Of a stretch of 64,000 nucleotides of DNA, positions 20,801-31,800 are shown in pieces. The stretch comes from Limnomonas spitsbergensis (lineage: Eukaryota; Chlorophyta; Chlorophyceae; Chlamydomonadales). The notes below the pieces were generated by a model, which saw only the letters and a list, made by a program, of their open reading frames with translations, did no database searches and was not told the DNA's origin. The position numbers and the translations under genes are program-made. The first letter of the stretch is position 1. Each line of letters opens with the position of its first letter. Where the stretch lies: the NCBI GenBank assembly GCA_037349105.1, contig JAYJMM010000036.1, positions 1,834,001 through 1,898,000 of the forward strand, written 5' to 3'.

Positions 20801-23145
20801 CAGCGTGCCCGTGACCTCTGAGGGCTATGGCATGATGGGAGACGTGCCGGCCAAGGGCTATGGAATGATGGGAGACGTGCCGGCCATGCCGGTTTCGGTG
20901 CCCCGCCCGGGGTTCAACGCTTTCAAGGTGAGAGCACTGCGCTAGTTTAGTGTCGAGGGTTTAGGGTTTAGGGCCATGCCGGTCTTGGTGCCCCGCCCGG
21001 GATGCAACGCGCGTTCAAGGTGGGAGCACTGCGCTAGTTTGTGTTGAGGGTGAAGGGCCATGCCGGTCTCTTTGCCCCGCCCGGGGTTCAACGCTTTCAA
21101 GGTGAGAGCACTGCGCTAGTTAAGTGTCGAGGGTTTAGGGTTTAGGGCCATGCCGGTCTCTGCGCCCCGCCCGGGATTCAACGCTTTCAAGGTGGGAGCA
21201 CTGCGCTAGTTTGGGGTTAAGGGCCATGCCGGTCACGGTGTCCCGCCCGGAATTTAACTCAAGATAAGAGCACTGCGCTGTCTCTCTTGAGTGCGCACCA
21301 CCGGCATGGGACCAGCTTGTGAGCGAGGGCTTTTCAGTTTGCACCCCGCTCTGGCTTCAGTACTCGAAACTGGTACTGATGGCTTACAACGAGTACGGTA
21401 GATTCCTACCACACGCGGATGTGTGAGGCCTCTCGCAATTGCAGTCAACGTTCCTGTGCCGACCCCAAATCTTGGCGACCGGTTGTACCGTATGTCTGAC
21501 ACTAGGACTAGTTGAAGGGTAACAGACTAACGGAGTCGGGTCGGGACCGGTCTGCTAGGGCTGTGTGCCCTCTTCTAGTAAAGAACCAAACCTGTTTATA
21601 TTTTCAGGCACTCGTGAGCCTCCCAGTCGACGTTTGGAAGGGGGGGGGGTATTTTCCTGTTGCCTGTACATGCTTGCTGTCCTTCTCCTTTTTCAAACAT
21701 GCACATGCTTGCTGCCCTTTCCAAACGTGCATGTGATGTTCTTGACGTTTGATGATGAATTTTCCATTTGCAGAAACCCCGTGGCCAGCGCAAGGAGCGC
21801 AGCAAGGCGGGCAGCAACCGATTCTCGATGGGCGGCGGGGGCTGCTCGGATGGGGATGACCCAGGCTCAGGCACGGAGAGCGTTGCGGCCGAAGGCTCCA
21901 AGTGGGTGACATGTTTTTTTGTCGTACGGTATTTAACCCTTAACCCTGAATTGGAAGGTTCAAAGTGGGTGTCATGTTTTTTGTCGTATGAAACCTTGAA
22001 CCCTGTACCTGAAGAATACCTGAAGGCTCCAAGTGGGTATCGTGATAATTTGCCTTCTTCTCCCTGGGATTTGGGCCTCCGCCTTTTATATAGAGGGGTT
22101 GTTGAAAGAGTTCTTGAAGGACGGAGGTGTCGGCTAGCAGCTGCTGCAGATATCTCCTTCCAACGCGCACGCGCTCTTTATTCCTTTTTCCACCTGATCG
22201 TTGTTTCCAATCCCCGTCTGACCCTGCTTTCAAAATGCTGTACTCGCAGGCGCTCTCACGCCAGTAGAGATGAGAGCAACCGGGAGACTGTCAGCGGTTG
22301 CAGTGTTCCCAAGAAAGACAACAAGAAGCTTAAGGTGGCGGCAGACGTGCTCCTATCTCTGGCCACGCGTTAGTCTTGATGCCAAGAAGTGCCCCTGGCC
22401 ACGCGTTAGTCTTGATGCCAAGAAGTGCCCCTGGCCACGCGTTAGTCTTGATGCCAAGAAGTGCCCCTGGCCACGCGTTAGTCTTGATGCCAAGAAGTGC
22501 CCCTGGCCACGCGTTAGTCTTGATGCCAAGAAGTGCCCCTGGCCACGCGTTAGTCTTGATGCCAAGAAGTGCCCCTGGCCACGCGTTAGTCTTGATGCCA
22601 AGAAGTGCCCCTGGCCACGCGTTAGTCTTGATGCCAAGAAGTGCCCCTGGCCATGCGTTAGTCTTGATGCCAAGAAGTGCCCCTGGCCACGCGTTAGTCT
22701 TGAGGCGAAGAAGTGCCCCTGGCCATGCGTTAGTCTTGATGCCAAGAAGTGCCCCTGGCCGCAAGTCATGCCAGAACCTGACAGGGTGAATTATGTCTTG
22801 CCGGATCGTACGGGGGGAAATCTTGGTGCGTTTATATGCATAACGAGCATGGCTTGTAGGCTTGCTTGGTTTTGTCCTCACCGGCTGCCTGCCGAGGATC
22901 ATCGTGGTGTCCCATGGACAGAGTAGTTGCAGGATTGGATGAAAGCCCTGCCTAGCTTGGTAGATGGAGGATCCATGAGGCTGCAAGTAGCTTGCTCATT
23001 AGTTTTTATTGGGCGTTGCGTGCAGTTGATTTTACAAAATATTTAGTGATCGGGAATGAGCTTTTTACTGTTTTGTCAGTTGCTTTCTTTGAGTGTTTTT
23101 TGTTCCCCAGGCATACATGCCCAATGTTTATGATACATTTGGGAG
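17187..23145 (+). CDS. Paralogue of the ELF3-like gene, 5' part missing (at least six exons)
   Basis: Exons 17187-17828, 18088-18462, 19129-19472, 20750-20927, 21774-21901 and 22250-22334 total 1,752 nt (584 codons). Every junction agrees in phase (0, 0, 2, 0, 2, 0) with GT-AG sites, which is strong evidence for a real gene in low-complexity sequence. The first visible exon starts MQKLLMCEM, parallel to VQSLLLCEM of the duplicated gene, so an upstream exon with the ELF3-like signature is expected but absent: the C-rich array ends about 57 bp before it. Function is otherwise unrecognised; the protein is rich in Ala, Pro and Gln with an acidic stretch and basic patches. A further exon at 23,111 is likely, and the 3' end is unresolved. 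Confidence 0.6.
18088..18462 (+). CDS. Paralogue exon b
   Basis: 125 codons, VPKKLSDFDIDLAPS at the start, a QQQQQ run, a poly-Ala tract and the end YLVPQQAAATQ before gtgagg. Phase 0 on both sides. Confidence 0.6.
18530..18900. repeat. About 57-bp intronic satellite
   Basis: Four to six copies of a unit with TCCTATGCCCTGGCCATC, TTAAAGGCAGTAAGGGCCTG and CTGTCTGTGTGTGTG. It sits in the paralogue intron after exon b. Confidence 0.85.
19129..19472 (+). CDS. Paralogue exon c
   Basis: Acceptor ctctcgcgcag; translation starts PAALILPALDLQAAWFAKHF and ends GSAGCYEG with the donor gtgagt. It ends with two bases carried over, completed by the single G that opens the next exon at 20,750, so the phase match supports both boundaries. 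Confidence 0.6.
19664..20353. repeat. 24-bp satellite TGATGCATCCTGCTCCATGT-ACTC
   Basis: About 29 near-perfect units, alternating between CTGCTCC and CTGCCCC variants. It lies in the paralogue intron between exons c and d. The unit is a multiple of three, so open frames run on both strands. Confidence 0.97.
20354..20640. repeat. Degenerate 55-60-bp repeat
   Basis: About four copies of CATGCAACTGCTTTGCACTG, GCCCCATGTAGCCTGGATCC and TGTCCTGGATCCTGT, directly following the 24-bp satellite and sharing GCATCCTG with it. Confidence 0.75.
20750..20927 (+). CDS. Paralogue exon d
   Basis: Acceptor gtggtttag, donor gtgaga. It encodes GDPMQLPYKKRAMMYNGS, then two tandem GYGMMGDVPA units (33-bp in-frame repeat), then PGFNAFK. 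LPYKKRA parallels LPLKKRA in the duplicated gene. The last 45 bp and the donor are echoed four times in the intron that follows. Confidence 0.65.
20883..21280 (+). repeat. Tandem echoes of the exon d end and donor
   Basis: The end of exon d (GCCATGCCGG … TTCAAG plus gtgagagcactgcgctag) recurs from 20,972, 21,056, 21,146 and 21,221. Units are 75-90 bp. Donor dinucleotides survive in all but the last (ataag). Spacers carry tttagggtttag or ttaag, so each inner unit resembles a small exon with its own acceptor and donor. Confidence 0.9.
21774..21901 (+). CDS. Paralogue exon e
   Basis: Acceptor catttgcag, donor gtgggt. Basic start KPRGQRKERSKAGSNRFS, then a Gly-rich and acidic stretch ending EGSK. 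The phase-2 end matches the G that opens the exon at 22,250. The alternative donor gtgaca at 21,906 would give phase 0 and does not fit the next exon. Confidence 0.55.
21891..22045 (+). repeat. Tandem echoes of the exon e end and donor
   Basis: GAAGGCTCCAAGTGGGTGAC at the exon e boundary recurs as GGAAGGTTCAAAGTGGGTGT (21,952) and TGAAGGCTCCAAGTGGGTAT (22,021). The first two also share the following ATGTTTTTTGTCGTA. Confidence 0.8.
22250..22334 (+). CDS. Paralogue exon f
   Basis: Acceptor tactcgcag; RSHASRDESNRETVSG to KKDNKKLK; donor gtggcg. Short basic exon. It is followed within about 20 bp by the 36-bp satellite. Confidence 0.5.
22352..22768. repeat. 36-bp satellite in the paralogue intron
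   Basis: About 11 units of TGGCCACGCGTTAGTCTTGA then TGCCAAGAAGTGCCCC, nearly perfect. It would encode CPWPRVSLDAKK repeats in one frame; because it follows the exon f donor it is read here as intronic. Confidence 0.95.
23111..23145 (+). CDS. Candidate late exon of the paralogue
   Basis: After the acceptor tgttccccag the frame reads AYMPNVYDTFG and reaches a possible donor gtgtgt at 23,146. The frame also stays open to a TGA at 23,504, and another acceptor (ccagcccag) lies at 23,219. I cannot decide the last exon or stop from the sequence alone. Confidence 0.3.
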
Positions 23146-25124
23146 GTGTGTTGTACGGGAAGGTGGATACGTTGAAATAATGTGTTCATGTCATTTAGCC
23201 TTTGTCTGGTCCAGCCCAGCCGTCTCGACTGCCTGCCGGAGCAGCCGTGGTTGTGTGGGATGCGTCTACAACGGGAGCTCCTGGCCTGTGCGTGGTTTTG
23301 TCACGAGTTGGCCCTTCCCTCCATTTTCAAGACAAATAAGAACATTTTTTGAAGGGTTGGTGTCTGTGTCCATGCTACTGCTTAATTTCCTTCCTCGTTT
23401 GTTCGCCGGCGTCACTGAGATTTGGCATGCTTATGAAAGCAGGTCGGTTTCATTGGTTGTGGAAGGTGCTACTATCATTTGGAGGCTGGGGGGCATGCCC
23501 CCATAGCCGGTTATAATATAGTATGTACCTACCAGTATGCAAAGGGGGCATTCGTATTTAAATTTTCTTGGTTCTTTTAAGACAAGTTAATTGCAAATGT
23601 TTCCAGTTACTAATGCGGTTATGTGTACTGCACTGGTTTGAAAGCATGTTGTGTTTTTACTCAGCTGCTTGTACACGTTGCTAAGCATGCCATGAAATGG
23701 CTTTCTTCCCGCGCCCTCGGAGGAACTTCCCCCCTCCACAAGGGGGTGACAAATTAGTTTTTTATTTAAGGAGGTCTTAGCAGTACTGGTATGTTCTGGT
23801 ACGAATTTATTAGCCTACTGTCATGCATTGCATTTATCAGTCAAGTCTAACTGATGTAAAAAATAAAACGGTTCAACTGTCCGTGCTTGCTGAAATGCTG
23901 GTCGAAGCACGTTCTATATTTTATTATGCCGTGACGAGGTCATGTCTCTTGGCAAGACCTGAACATCATGATGACAGACAACGAGGGGACTAGGCTGGCC
24001 TCTCCCTTTTGGGCTGCTAAGTCAATGACGTTACACCTCTGGGCCCTGCTCAAAAAGGCTCTGCCGCTAAGTGTGATGTGTGATCCCTGCCTTCCAGTCC
24101 CTGCACGGTGCATGTCTCTGTTTGGGCTAGGAGACCTACCTCTAGGGCAGAACAAAGGGAGCACTGGACAAAACAAATACTCGAAACCCCTGGTTTCAAG
24201 CCTTCTTGTTTTTCACGATGCATTCAGAGTCAAGAGGTCTGTGTGACTAGGACTCCCAACTGAAACGGTGGACTAGTATTGTGGCATGAATGTTGTGCAG
24301 TATGTATAGGTCACCAGGTTTGGGGGCCGAACCCTGTTCGCTACTTGGGGCGCTGACACGACGGAGCCTTTGCGAGCAGGTCCAAGACGTGCGCATCATT
24401 AACCTCAGGTCCGATAATGACGATAAATGGAACCTTCAAAGAATACTACCGTAAAACGGGATCGGGTCCACGAACCCCTGTTGATAAGTAATATATAAAA
24501 TTCGTTGCGCAGGCAAAAAGTACCCTACTCCGCGCACGCGCAGCTGGATTTTTTTGATATAGGTGCCAGAAACCTACTCCGCGCAACCCCACAAATAGTT
24601 GTTAATTATTTTTCCGTCGCGCACCACCCCGCACACCTCCCCAAATAATTAATTAAACGCAGAGCCAAACCGGTTTTACGGTACGGTACTCATCAACGCG
24701 TTTCCAATGTTATTATTATGTAGGGGTACCCACTAGTACCCAGAGCCGCCAAAGACAAGTTCACCAATCTCCACCTTCAAAACCTAGCCACCACTGACCA
24801 TACATCTTGTACACCACTGACGTTACACCAAAAACTTTAGGGCCCTTGAGGTTTTTGAAGGCTAGTCTCTTCAGGGGCAGGGGATACGGTGTGCCTGACA
24901 TTTTTGATAGTTGTTGTTCTTGATCTGGAAGGTGAACTTGCCTTCCTTTCTTTCCTCTTGTGCCTTCTCCCTTGACTTTATATTTGCCGACGTGGTCGAG
25001 CTTCATTTAAGCAAGGCCTTGATAGAGGTGTAACGTCTTGAACCTTGGGGTCATGCTAAAAAAAGTTTCGGACGCGTCACCAAGGCCGCATCCAAACTTT
25101 GGATATATTCTCTTGGTACATCAG

Positions 25125-25302
25125 TGTTCGCGAGAACTGGATGGGGAGTCAGAACGCAACAATAGATGGTGTGAGCACGTGGGAGGTTCAGTGCCAGCGG
25201 GCCGGCACGCACGCACCTGAAATCCTGAATACTTGATGAGTATGTGGTGCGTGCATGACCTGTGAGGTTGCGTTCTGACTACCCATCCAGTTCTCGCGAA
25301 CA
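25125..25302. mobile_element. Long inverted-repeat (MITE-like) element, copy 2
   Basis: Duplicate of the element at 1376-1553 with both inverted repeats preserved. Confidence 0.6.
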
Positions 25303-25871
25303 TGTACCATCACTCAAAATCACCGCCAAACAGTGCGCCAATACATAAATGTTGTCCCGAACTTTTGCGCCGAATCGTCAAAAGGCACGCACACTTGCTT
25401 GCGAATCTGCTTGCGAATGTGTCGTCGTCGTCCAGGCATATGAGGCCCGAATGAGTTGGATTGACATGAGATGTCCTTCGCGTACACATCAATATCATAA
25501 AGATATTCACTTTTTTTCGTAGGTACATTACAATGCATGAATCGACGCAGATCAGCACAAATCGTCTAACGATGCGCACTGAACCCACCGGTGGCATGAA
25601 TTTGTGTTTTTCTGACAGGGAGATTGACCGAGGTGAGCTGGCGCTACCTGAGGCTGCCACGCTGTAGATCCGATCAGCCTGCTGGCAGCGACAGATCGAC
25701 GACGCCGATATCGACCACATCAAGCCTGATTTCCCCCGTCCACAATTCCGCATCAGATACTGCACACCGATATCCTGTAAAAATCATACAATTTGCTCCA
25801 TATGAAATCGCAAACGTCGATTACCTAGGACGATCAACACAGACAACGTTTGGGACGACGCCACACCCGGA

Positions 25872-28854
25872 ATGCAATTTAGCAACTTTCCAAACGATAA
25901 TGTGCCGTGGCTGGCAACGCCGTGGCCTCCTCCTCCTGTCTCTGGCACGGTGAGCTGTTTTGTGTAAAAATATGCCTCGAAGCCTTGCACCATGCTCCCC
26001 TGCTCTATGCAGCCTCGGCCCCTGGGTTCAAAGTCTGAGCGGAAGTCACAGAGGGCGAAATTGAGCCAGTAGTTTCCAGTCTCCACGACCCCGCTGCCAA
26101 TTCATCCTGTTTGCCCTCTTTAACGCGACTCTTAGTAGCCGACCTCTCGCCTCCTTCCCTTCTGTGCTTCCTGCGCTGACCCGGCTGTGCCCCGCTTGCG
26201 CCTCCCCCCGGCCCTCGTCGCCCCTTTTTTAGGTGAAGACCTCCAGCGGACAGAGCGCGCACCCGCCTCCCTTGCAGCAGGTCCCCAAGCCTATGCCACG
26301 ATGGAGCGTGTCCGCCCCTGCGCTGCCACACCACCATCCTCTCCGGATCCTCAGCCAGCCACCCCAGCCTTGGATGATGCCCAGCCAACCCCAGGCCTAC
26401 CCTCCGATGCAGTTTGGCGCACCGCTAATGCCGCTGCCCCCTTGGTCCTCCATGCCCCTGGCCCCCCATCCCCCATTCTACTTCCTCAGCAGCCCGACCT
26501 CCAGCTGCTCCTCTGGGCTGCCCCTGCCTCTACTCTCAGCCCCGTCCAACAGCAGCGGCCCGGGCCCCGCCCTGCTGGCGAGCCGCCCGATCCACATGCC
26601 GCCCCACACCCTTGGGCTACCCTCCCCCGGATCCTACGCCGGAGACAAGCAGGCAGTCCTGCAGCGCACTGGACCTGTGAACACCACCGCCGCGGTCTCC
26701 GGTGACAGCCGAGTCAGTACGAGGCCTACTGATGACATCCATGCCAGTGAGAAAGGCCGCGCCTCCAGCAGCGGGCAGCACACCGGTGCCGAGCAACATG
26801 CCTTGGGATTCCGGAGCTTTGCGGGCAAAACCAGCTCGCAGTTCGCACTTGCCCCCTCCCCCACCCCTGCTCCATCGGCACCTGCGCCAGCACCTCGGAA
26901 AGCGACGCCTCCCAGGGCAGTGCACCCCTACGCCGCCCGCATGCGCGAGAAGCTGGGGCCGAGCACGTTTGCCTCCATCCGCTTGTTGATGGTACGCCAG
27001 CAGGCGACTTTCACGCAGCAGCTCTTTGACATGCACAAGCTGGCTCAGGTGAGGCACTGAGGCCGCAGGAATCAGGGCAGCCGGAAAGAGGAAAATATTG
27101 TTGAGCAGCCACCTTTGAGTTCGTCTCTTGTACGCACAGCATACGGTAACGTAGCCAGTAAAAAATCTTGAGCAGATGATCCCTGATCAAAGCTGCTTCC
27201 CGCATACCGGTACTGCAAGCTACTGCACCATAGAAAGGTCGTCAAGTTGCCAACGCCTAGCGTACCGCAGCTCGCTCATCAATGCCGTGCTGTTCCGCCA
27301 TATTTTAAAAACTGTGGAGGCAATTACAGTACCTGTCTGGTGGAAGTGATGTCGCTGAGTTGGCTTTCAATCACGGTGCTGGACCTCACATGAGCGACTC
27401 AGCCTCTGATAGAATCGTAAGGACCAGCACAGCACTATAACCGCAGAATCTGAGTTTCTGACCCAAGCCGCTGCCGCCGCGTCCCGCCCCGCCCTGACCC
27501 TTGCCACCTCTCAAAGGTCGTCTCCCACCTCCCACATCTGCAGGTACAGAGCCTGCTCTTGTGCGAAATGGGCTTCCCGGGAATCCCCGCCTCGACCACC
27601 GAAACCGCACCGAGCTCACCCGCGCTGGCGCCTGCAAGGATGCTGCCCCCAGCCGCCAGGCCCTCGGGGTCCAAGCAGCCACTGACCGCGGGTGGGTGCG
27701 CTGTCGGGATTGATGCGGCGCCGCTCGCCACTGTCGAGCACCAAGGTGCAGCTTGGCCCACCAGCTGCGGCACCAGCCCCTCCGAGCCCCAAACGGCAAG
27801 GAAACCTCACGAGGTCTCTTGCGCATCTCAGGGGGGCGCAGCGCAGGAGCCGAGCCAGAAGCGGCAGAGGAACTCAGCGCTGGAGCAGCAGCTGCAACAA
27901 CAGCAACCTCAGCTGCAGCCGCCTTCCAGCTTTGGCTGTTCCGCGGGTCTACCGGCATCTAGGCCTTTGGACGTGACTGCTGTAAACGAGGCATCAGCTC
28001 GCGTCTCGCCGTGGCGGCTGCCGGGCAGCGTTCAGAGGCCCGTGGACCTGCACGCGTCCCACGCCAATGCGCCTGTCGCAGACACTGCACCAAAAGGGCT
28101 GCAGGAGCTGCAGGTGCAAGCCAACCAGGGGCAGCTGCCAGGAGGAGGAGGCTCGAGGCCCTTGGTCAGGCACCCACAGCTACCACCGGCAAACAGGTCA
28201 GCGGCAACTGCACCATCGGCTGCTGCACGGACCCCGTGGCCAACCATGTCCGTTGGTCGCTGGCAGCAGCAGCCGAGTGAGGCAACGCCTACCTCATCAA
28301 GGGGCACGGCAGCAGGGGGCGGCTGCCAGTCCGAGGCCTCGGCAGGTTTAGCCCCCTCGGGTATTGACGGGGACAGCCTCGGTGCGGGCCTCCCGGCAGA
28401 CGCCTCCTCAAGGGCGCCCCTTTTGCAAGAGACGATGCTGGATGGTGGTAACGGCGGCATGCAGCAGCTGGAGCTGGAGTCCCAGGTGTGCGCCCCTAAC
28501 GCCTGTCCATCAAATTCAGCAGAGCGGGAGGTGAAGGCTGCGGCGGCGGCTTGGGCCGGCGAAGATGCGGCTGCGGCCTTGGGCCGCGAAATTCAGCAGA
28601 CCCCCGTCGCGGGCGATGGCTGGGTGCCTTGGTGGCGAGACACCACGAAGGTCACATTCGAGAGCTCTGCCGCCGTCGCCGCCCCGCAGACGCTTCCAGG
28701 ACGCGGCGCTGTGCGGCCCGCTGCGCCGGTGGGAGCGGCTGACTGCCACGTCGAGTACCCTGCACGCGGCGATCTCCCGCTGAAGAAGCGCGCCAAGTAT
28801 TGGATCCCCGCAGGTCACCTTGGTGAGATATGGGGAGGGTCTCATCTGAATTAA
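25872..28854 (+). CDS. ELF3-like protein, copy 2 (three exons)
   Basis: Duplicate of the gene at 2,426-5,408 with exons 25872-25949, 26233-27048 and 27544-28854; all splice sites and the TAA are kept. One amino-acid difference was noticed: TCG at 3537-3539 is TTG at 26983-26985, changing SIRSLMVRQQ to SIRLLMVRQQ immediately before the signature. The retained reading frame in a long, poorly conserved protein is expected for a very recent duplication and does not by itself show that both copies work. Confidence 0.6.
26233..27048 (+). CDS. ELF3-like gene copy 2, exon 2
   Basis: Same 816-nt exon as 2787-3602, with the Ser-to-Leu change at 26,984 next to the conserved block. Acceptor ttttttag and donor gtgagg are unchanged; the intron just after carries a further C/T difference (gtgaggcac[c/t]ga). 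Confidence 0.65.
27544..28854 (+). CDS. ELF3-like gene copy 2, exon 3
   Basis: Identical by eye to 4098-5408 in copy 1: VQSLLLCEM start, Q-tract, KKRAKYWIPA near the end, TAA at 28852-28854. Confidence 0.6.
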   Translation, partial: VQSLLLCEMGFPGIPASTTETAPSSPALAPARMLPPAARPSGSKQPLTAGGCAVGIDAAPLATVEHQGAAWPTSCGTSPSEPQTARKPHEVSCASQGGAAQEPSQKRQRNSALEQQLQQQQPQLQPPSSFGCSAGLPASRPLDVTAVNEASARVSPWRLPGSVQRPVDLHASHANAPVADTAPKGLQELQVQANQGQLPGGGGSRPLVRHPQLPPANRSAATAPSAAARTPWPTMSVGRWQQQPSEATPTSSRGTAAGGGCQSEASAGLAPSGIDGDSLGAGLPADASSRAPLLQETMLDGGNGGMQQLELESQVCAPNACPSNSAEREVKAAAAAWAGEDAAAALGREIQQTPVAGDGWVPWWRDTTKVTFESSAAVAAPQTLPGRGAVRPAAPVGAADCHVEYPARGDLPLKKRAKYWIPAGHLGEIWGGSHLN

Positions 28855-31800
28855 ATAAAGCCAAGGAAGGATACATGGGTGAAGAAAATGGTACAAGATT
28901 TACTGAGGCCGTTTTTAAGCAGGTACAGAAAACAGAACCAGAGGAAGGTGTTGAAGTGTGTATGTGTGTCTTGTGCTTACCTTTGCAGCGGTAGCTTATG
29001 GAGGTGTTGAAGTGTGTGTGTGTGTGTGTGTGTTGTGGCCTCCTTAAAAGTGGGAGCTATTAGTATAGATTAACCCGATGCGGCCCTTTACCCCACATCA
29101 CTGGGAGGAGTGAGGAGCTGTAGGGCGTGTCTGTTGTGGCTACCTTTGGCGCGGTGGCTTCAATTACTTGCTTGAAGTAAACAAGTGATGTCTCCAAACG
29201 GCCAATTACCCCAGATGATACTCTGACGGCTATTGTATATCCCCACCAGGCATTTACTTACCCTTTCTAACGTTCAACCTGTCGCTTTGCCTCTGAACAG
29301 GAGAACACCAGATTCAGGGGAGGGCCTAGCAGCATTCCAGCGTACCCCAAAGTCTTTCAACGGAGCTGGATCTGCCCCTGCCTGGCGCTGCGAGGGGACG
29401 CCACGTCGCCACCTCGTCGGCGCAAGGCGGCGCTGCCCCCCAGGGCCTCAGGCAGGCTCGTGCAGGAGAGCTGGTGCATCTGGGCTGGTTTGTGAGTTAT
29501 TGTGCTGTGGAACCGATGCATAGCTTCCAAGCAGCTACCTGCCCGCCTGGCACCAGATGACTATACGAATGCTATATTTTAGCCCTCCTGTTTTTCTGTG
29601 TTCGCCCATGCTTGTCATTCAAGCAGCTTTTACGAGTGACTGATGTAGCCATTCAGAACAACCCTGAACCAAACACAATTATTTTAGTACGCTGGTCAGG
29701 GCGAAATCCCAAGGTCATGACAGTTAGATATGTACTATTTTGGGTCGGGAACGTAGGTAAGGCAACAAGTCTCTTGGGTGCTGGCGCAGGAGCGTAAGAC
29801 TATATGTACTATTGCGAGTCCATTTCGATACGCCCGCTCAGAAGAGTGCTGTACTGTTTGCCTGACATGTGTGGAAGGGCATACGGGGCATGAGCGCAAA
29901 AGACATAGCAACCATGTAGAGGCAGCTTTGATCCCCGGTGTTGGCCAGCCATGCATATGGCAAGCTGCAGATGGCCTGAGATGACGTGCGTTGATATGTA
30001 AAGGGAGCGAGGATGGCTTTCGTGATGTGTGTGTCTCTGTGTGGGTTTGTTTCCTTGACCAGCAGCGTTGATTCGCACTGCGGATCTGGGGTAGATTTGG
30101 GATCTGCATTTTTCCCTCGCATGATCTGGAGGAGTAGAAGTGTGGCATGTCCTAGCAGCAGCTGGTTCACACATATGTACATTGTGTCTCTCGCTTGCTG
30201 TACACGTTACCCAGCCCAGGGTGTAAATTTGAGGTTCCTCTCGAGGTAGCAGTCAAACACTTGGCGTGGATTGTTTTTCAAAGGGATCTGCCTATCTCGA
30301 TGGAATGGCACCAGGCATTCAAAATTGTGCATAGTTTCGGTGAATTTGTTTGCCAAATTGTGAATTCGTGTGCATGAATTTGTTTACAACGGTCTTTATA
30401 TCCCAAGCCCAGCTTGAATTGCTTAATTATTTGGGGGTTTCCAAACACCCTGTTCAGTTCAGGTAACTGTCTGCTGATTTTCGGCCTTTTCTCCGGCTTA
30501 CGAATTTGCCCTGAAATGTCGGAACTCTGCTCGTGACGTCAGAGAAACTTTGCTTGTAGCCGACACGGAACGCCCCGGCTTTTATGTACTGGACTGCTGC
30601 TCCCGCAGTGCAGAGCTTCAATTTATGTACCTTAATTTTTTTGATGTGCCTCTTCCAATGCACGGTGTGTGGTTACCATGTTGAACAAGTTGTCGATCAA
30701 ATGAACTGGCAGGTTTGGGGCTTCCGGCAGGCACACCCTGTTTTCTCCCTTAGTCTTGAAATTTTATAGCGTGATGGCTGAGAGATCTTTCTCTTCAGGA
30801 CCATAGATGGTATGCGCCCTTGCTCAATATATGGTAGATTGGTATTGCACCTCTATGTGTGTAAGCTTCAACCTCACTTGCCAGTTGCTGCGCTGTGCAC
30901 TGTAATCGTCTAATAACACGCAACATGCTTAACGCCCATGAACATTTGTCATCCTGGCACTCATCACGCCCCCACCCAGACACACTTTTCATTGAAGTCA
31001 GCGCAGCGGCACACACACTGGAACTTACTTCCCTTGTTCTCTGTTAGTTCCCAACCTGACAGTTGGACTATATGAGGTTATAATCTAATAATATACAATA
31101 GCCTTGTCACCCCAAGGGACAGGCCAACCGGGTGGGTAAACACAAACACACACAAAAAGGCGCGGCAGGGTCTAACACGACCGAGCCTCTTTGAGCAGGA
31201 CCCGTAGGTGCAACGATATTGATCCGCATTCACACAACTTGTTTTTATACATTCCCCTCCAATTCCTATGAGGTTTTGGGGCACCCCAACGGCTGAGCCT
31301 GTTGAGGCGCTGATCAGGGCTAAGAGGTTAAACGCCATTACCGCATTGTCACTCCTTTGAATCCTGGGTCAAACCTAACATTTTTACATTTGAGAAAATT
31401 GGTGGAGGCGCCCAGTGGTGTAACGCTGGTGGCATCCATACCCAGGGGTTGAGGGATCGAACGCGCCAGACGATCTTCTATCCCCCCCCGCCTGGAAAGC
31501 CGGATTCAATGTTCCTGCCACCTCACATAGGAGGATGACATGGCTGCACCATGGCTCATGCTGTGCATGGCAGCTGGAATCGAGCCTAGTCATTCCCTAC
31601 CAGCCCCACGCGGCCGAGTGTCCAGCAAGGCCCAGCGTGCATGCACCGTAATAAACATTTGTGAAGTCTGGGGGCCAGGTCTCCTAATGCTGAACTCCGC
31701 CCTGTCACTAGTCAAACAAACAGTAGCCACCAGAGAGCTGCTGTGCTTCCGACGTGATCAGCTGTTGGAGGATTCTGCATCTACTTATTCGTTGCTGCCC

